DNA of 64,000 nt from Ruminococcus sp. Lineage in GTDB: Bacteria; Bacillota; Clostridia; Oscillospirales; Ruminococcaceae. Positions 60,939 to 64,000 of this stretch are shown here, piece by piece. A program made the translations under genes and the position numbers. The DNA is taken from NCBI GenBank assembly GCA_017525915.1, contig JAFXSC010000015.1, forward strand, positions 1 through 64,000, in the 5' to 3' direction. Under the pieces are notes generated by a model. That model ran no database searches and was not told the origin of the DNA. It saw only the letters and a list, made by a program, of their open reading frames with translations. Every line of letters begins with the position of its first letter. Positions within the stretch are counted from its first letter, which is position 1.

Positions 60939-63356
60939 ATGATTAACAAAGAATACAATATACCTGAGGAATACAGCTTCCCTGCGGATAGTTCCGTTGA
61001 TATGGACGCTGAATTCAACACCTCTCCGCGAAGAAGGAACGCTCTGCCCGAAAAAAAGGGCACTCAGCGGAGGTTTCTCAGGCATAAGGCTGCAATGCTC
61101 CTTGCGGCATTCACATCGGTATACGTCTTTATGCCGATGTACGACATACCTATGTTCCAGGAAAGCGGCGAAGCTGCCGTCAGTATTCCGCCGCCGATGG
61201 CTGAAGTCCAGACATCGTATGAAGGCACGGCAACATTCGACTATGAGTATGAGCTGGCCGGTACTGCAAGGCATCAGGTTTACCATTTCAGCAATCATAT
61301 TACCTACTACTATCACACTCCTGACGGCGAAAAAGAGGAAGTCTATCTCGGAAGCTTCGGTTTAGGCACGGACATCGACGGCGAGAAGCTCGGTCCGTTC
61401 TTTGAGGAGCGCGGGCTTGATGTTACTCAGGCACGCAAGTACTTCTCGTCCGGAGATAACTATATGTCCTATACAATCGAGGATAAGAGCGGAAAAGTGA
61501 TACAGCCCGATGAACTTCCGGACGGATATTCCATAAGGGAATACGCTCCTTCCATACTTGCAGGCTGGGCGGAGGAACGCTCAGGACAGCAGGATGCTCA
61601 CGAGAATGCAAGTCACCTTTATTATATGAACCTCCTCGTTGACGACGAGGACCAGAGCATCTATCAGCTTATAGACACACCGTATGAGCTGCATATATAC
61701 GATAACCGTCAGATGTATTATATCCTTCCGAGAACGGGAGAGCGGTATGAGCATCCTGATACAAGCGACTGGTGCAGCGAATACGATGACAGCTACGGCA
61801 GCGAGGAAAACGGCTATGCAGGCCTTGAATCAGTTGACCGGAACAGCGTTGACCTCGACAAGAAACAGTTCGGCATAAAGGTCACTCCGTCGCCTATGGT
61901 CAGGGACTTCGGAAACGGCGCGGAATGTCTGTACGACCTTTCATACGAGATACATTTCGACCGCAGCGAGGTTCCCGGACTGAAATTCCCGGACAATCCT
62001 GCCTCGATCGACCCGAAGCTCCCGATGAAGGAGCAGCTCGCAAAGATGGCGGAGACTTACGGCATTGAGCCCGGCAGACTGAGACTGCACAGTGACACTA
62101 CCCTTTCGGACGCATATACCGTACTTGAGGGCTCGGTCTACACCGGTGACCCTCTCGGCGATGACCTTAACGTTGAAAAGGGAAAGATAACATTCTACCG
62201 CGCCGGAACGATACACCTCGTTCTTGCTCCGGAGGGAAGCACCGACAGCGCGGAGGTCTCCGACTATGAGGGCAGGCTTGAATTCCAGATGAATTACGGC
62301 GGCTCTCAATACGCGGTCTATGACAGCACGATGAACGAGCCGTTCAGGCACTTCGTATACTACTACCACACTCCTGACGGACAGCCGGAAAATATTGATC
62401 TCGGAGCGCTTGGAACAGACTGGGATAATGTAGTTGAGTATCACCTGAAGTCGTTCTTTGATGAGCGCGGACTTGATGTGAATGATGCATATCAGTTCTT
62501 CTTCAACGGCGATAACTACATGAGCTGTCTGGCAGCGAAAGAGGACGGATTTGGATTTGATGAAATAAAATTCAGCGAACTGCCGGACGGATATTACGTC
62601 ACGGATTCGCTTCCGGAGAATGTCAGATTTGACAGGGACAGAACAGAAGCCGACTACGGTGACCGCTCTGCTGATGATAAGTCGTACTATATGTCACTTC
62701 GTATCGACAATAACGAGATTTTTGACGATAACGTAACAGAGGGCGAGGACGGCTGGGCTTACCGACCGTATCTGCTCGGAGCTGTAACGACAACGTACAG
62801 CTATTATGTAGTGCCCAATCCCGGTGAGGAGCCGGTGCGTCCGGATCCTCCCGGCTCGTGGAATGAATATGACCCGAACTGCGGCGGTGCAGAGGCAGGC
62901 TATGCAGAACTGCAATCCGCTGCAAATGACGGCATTGATCTCGACAGCAAATTCTTCACGCTGACCCTTCGCCCTTCTACCATGGTCGAGAAAATCAGCG
63001 ACACAGAAGAAACGCTCCACTACATAGTATATTATGTTTACTTTGACCGCAGCGAGGTTCCCGGACTTAAGCTGCCGTACCGCGAAAGGGAAAATGCTTC
63101 ATCGGTACTTATCAAGGTCAATCCCTCGCTCTCATTGAAGGAGCAGCTTGAGAAAATGGCACAGGCTTACGGCATAGACCCTTCAAGGCTGAGATTCCAC
63201 AGTGAGAAGTTAGGTACTATGACCGCAGGCTTCCTTGACGGTGCATCGTACATAACCAATACTACTGACAGACTTCTTGAATATGACGCAGAGACCGGAA
63301 AGAAAATCAACTACCGTATGCATAAAATAAGGCTTGTGCTTGCTCCGGCCGGCTGA
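60939..63356 (+). CDS. Large membrane-anchored protein with two long tandem repeats, unknown function
   Basis: An 805-residue protein. A polar, basic cytoplasmic N-terminus (1-48), one TM helix (about 50-67; AAMLLAAFTSVYVFMPM), then two repeats of about 350 residues (about 110-440 and 460-805). Each contains YYYHTPDG, a FFxERGLDV block, GDNYMS, ELPDGY, an EEPxRPDP/ERYEHPD strand, and FDRSEVPGLK, followed by KEQLEKMAQAYGIDPSRLRF. The repeats are about half identical by eye. No catalytic motif was seen. GAAGGGGGG precedes the ATG. It is probably cotranscribed with mscS. The acidic extracellular part suggests a role at the envelope, not more. Confidence 0.7.
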   Translation: MINKEYNIPEEYSFPADSSVDMDAEFNTSPRRRNALPEKKGTQRRFLRHKAAMLLAAFTSVYVFMPMYDIPMFQESGEAAVSIPPPMAEVQTSYEGTATFDYEYELAGTARHQVYHFSNHITYYYHTPDGEKEEVYLGSFGLGTDIDGEKLGPFFEERGLDVTQARKYFSSGDNYMSYTIEDKSGKVIQPDELPDGYSIREYAPSILAGWAEERSGQQDAHENASHLYYMNLLVDDEDQSIYQLIDTPYELHIYDNRQMYYILPRTGERYEHPDTSDWCSEYDDSYGSEENGYAGLESVDRNSVDLDKKQFGIKVTPSPMVRDFGNGAECLYDLSYEIHFDRSEVPGLKFPDNPASIDPKLPMKEQLAKMAETYGIEPGRLRLHSDTTLSDAYTVLEGSVYTGDPLGDDLNVEKGKITFYRAGTIHLVLAPEGSTDSAEVSDYEGRLEFQMNYGGSQYAVYDSTMNEPFRHFVYYYHTPDGQPENIDLGALGTDWDNVVEYHLKSFFDERGLDVNDAYQFFFNGDNYMSCLAAKEDGFGFDEIKFSELPDGYYVTDSLPENVRFDRDRTEADYGDRSADDKSYYMSLRIDNNEIFDDNVTEGEDGWAYRPYLLGAVTTTYSYYVVPNPGEEPVRPDPPGSWNEYDPNCGGAEAGYAELQSAANDGIDLDSKFFTLTLRPSTMVEKISDTEETLHYIVYYVYFDRSEVPGLKLPYRERENASSVLIKVNPSLSLKEQLEKMAQAYGIDPSRLRFHSEKLGTMTAGFLDGASYITNTTDRLLEYDAETGKKINYRMHKIRLVLAPAG

Positions 63357-63482
63357 TGGAGAATACCTCCGGCTGCGGAACTGAATACCGCAAGGGAAGA
63401 CCGATCTTCAGCGGTTCAGATGAGAACTGCGAGGATATGGAGACTCTTGCATGAACAAAAAGACGCCCTCTGCATAAGATAG

Positions 63483-63633
63483 TGTCATTAAGCTAAGAAA
63501 ACGTAAATAGTCACAGGAATCATCCCGATCTGTCTTTTTGTCATGCCATTTTGGATAAAATAATAGCAGGAGTATGTTTGCTTCTCTCATACATACTCCT
63601 GATTATTTTTCGTATTCGGTTAGCTTAATGACA
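63483..63633. mobile_element. Small element with 14-bp terminal inverted repeats (MITE-like)
   Basis: TGTCATTAAGCTAA (63483-63496) is perfectly inverted at 63620-63633 (TTAGCTTAATGACA). The 151-bp element contains a hairpin CAGGAGTATGT/ACATACTCCTG (63567-63601) followed by ATTATTTTT. No transposase frame is inside. The form is that of a miniature inverted-repeat element. Only one copy is in the window, so target duplications could not be compared. Confidence 0.5.
63567..63601 (+). terminator. Hairpin inside the inverted-repeat element
   Basis: CAGGAGTATGT pairs with ACATACTCCTG over a 13-nt loop, followed by ATTATTTTT. May terminate transcription from the repeat-protein gene. Confidence 0.55.
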
Positions 63634-63709
63634 TTAGTCCATGAAGAACGGATATTTTTCTGTATATCGTTGTATTACAGTCATAGCATATTTGAATTCA
63701 ACGGCGTTC

Positions 63710-64000
63710 TCATGATGCTTGCGAAGCAGAGACGTTGCTGATTCGGAATCCGTTTTCTGTCATGACTATATCAAAGGACTGTGTGATGACTGTATCGGCG
63801 ATGTGGATATACTTTCCGGTTACAGTAAAGCTGTTCGCAGTTACATTTGTGAACTGTAGCTCATCCCAGAGCCATGAATCAGAATATGCAGAACCTCTTC
63901 CCACCGAAAGAACATATATCTTCCCGTCCTGTTCCAGATAGATCGGGACTGTATCCTCAAACATGATCTGAATCATTTTGTCGTATTCCGGGCCGCTCAG
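63710..64000 (-). CDS. C-terminal part of a protein (partial, off the right edge), IseA-like
   Basis: The minus-strand frame is open from 64000 down to a stop at 63710 and encodes at least 96 residues: LSGPEYDKMIQIMFEDTVPI, LEQDGKIYVLSVGRGSAYS, then beta strands FTVTGKYIHIADTVITQSFD and a final FRISNVSAS. The pattern of a beta-rich domain with QDGKIYV...GRG resembles IseA-type DL-endopeptidase inhibitor domains, but that is only a guess. The N-terminus lies outside the window, and an internal ATG at 63976 is not likely to be the start. Confidence 0.6.
   Translation of the reverse strand: MSGPEYDKMIQIMFEDTVPIYLEQDGKIYVLSVGRGSAYSDSWLWDELQFTNVTANSFTVTGKYIHIADTVITQSFDIVMTENGFRISNVSASQAS

Larger units (their letters stand above)
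63357..63709. other. Intergenic region with inverted-repeat element
   Basis: About 350 bases. The flanked element 63483-63633 is listed next. The remainder has no gene that I can support. Confidence 0.5.

Overview
The window looks like a chromosomal segment of a fibrolytic, Gram-positive gut or rumen clostridium close to Ruminococcus (Oscillospiraceae). This is inference from content. Four secreted proteins carry type I dockerin modules, one lipoprotein carries cohesin-like segments, there are two CotH-family proteins, a Cthe_2159-like beta-helix lipoprotein, an LPxTG-anchored clostripain-like protease, remnants of pectate lyase and xylulokinase, frequent TTG/GTG starts and strong AGGAGG ribosome binding sites. 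No rRNA, tRNA or CRISPR array was seen.

Layout. (1) 1-13265: a 13-gene, tightly overlapping exopolysaccharide or capsule operon on the plus strand: dTDP-rhamnose synthesis (rmlA end, rmlB, rmlD, rmlC) with an acyltransferase inserted, a DUF1972 rhamnosyltransferase, an SDR-cytidylyltransferase fusion, a LicD transferase, a Caps_synth glycosyltransferase, a P-loop protein, a GT2, an unclassified glycosyltransferase, a Wzy-like polymerase and a Wzx-like flippase, closed by a strong terminator. Together they suggest a Wzy-type rhamnose polymer decorated by an acyl group and a CDP-activated phospho-alcohol. (2) 13326-23354, minus strand: a SIMPL protein, a CE1-type esterase with dockerin, a CACHE-GGDEF-like protein with a deaminase-like partner, a BspA-like LRR protein with dockerin, an M6-type protease with dockerin, and an ABC-F ATPase. 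(3) 23472-29326, plus strand: a LytTR-type ABC transporter operon with a consensus promoter and a 21-bp-period direct repeat, then a cell-wall-anchored C11 protease. (4) 29349-36068, minus strand: ion channel, membrane protein, GGDEF-EAL protein and a CotH lipoprotein. (5) 36192-43111: a truncated signal peptidase, then a striking arrangement of two large proteins with a shared C-terminal region, each followed by a tiny 36-37-residue peptide gene with a near-identical leader-like N-terminus; then a Cthe_2159-like protein and a decayed apbE/FMN-binding gene. (6) 43181-47492: a two-component system, a DUF134/NifX-like fusion behind a promoter overlapped by a duplicated palindrome, and a run of gene fragments (MBL hydrolase, pectate lyase, AbrB/SpoVT, IS200 transposase). 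(7) 47793-54777: SDR, epimerase, AraC regulator, a zinc-ribbon/TIM44-like membrane protein and a diguanylate cyclase. (8) 55407-64000: a large dockerin-bearing CotH protein behind a perfect consensus promoter, a xylulokinase remnant, a cohesin-like lipoprotein, an MscS channel with a duplicated-domain membrane-anchored protein, a small inverted-repeat-flanked element and the end of another protein.

The best candidates for something undescribed are the paired large-protein/micro-peptide modules at 36935-41117, the SDR-cytidylyltransferase fusion next to LicD, the duplicated-domain protein next to MscS, and the SnoaL-LytTR regulator with its putative operator. A second theme is gene decay: about ten internally deleted or truncated genes lie between intact operons. 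All family calls come from reading translated sequence, without database searches.
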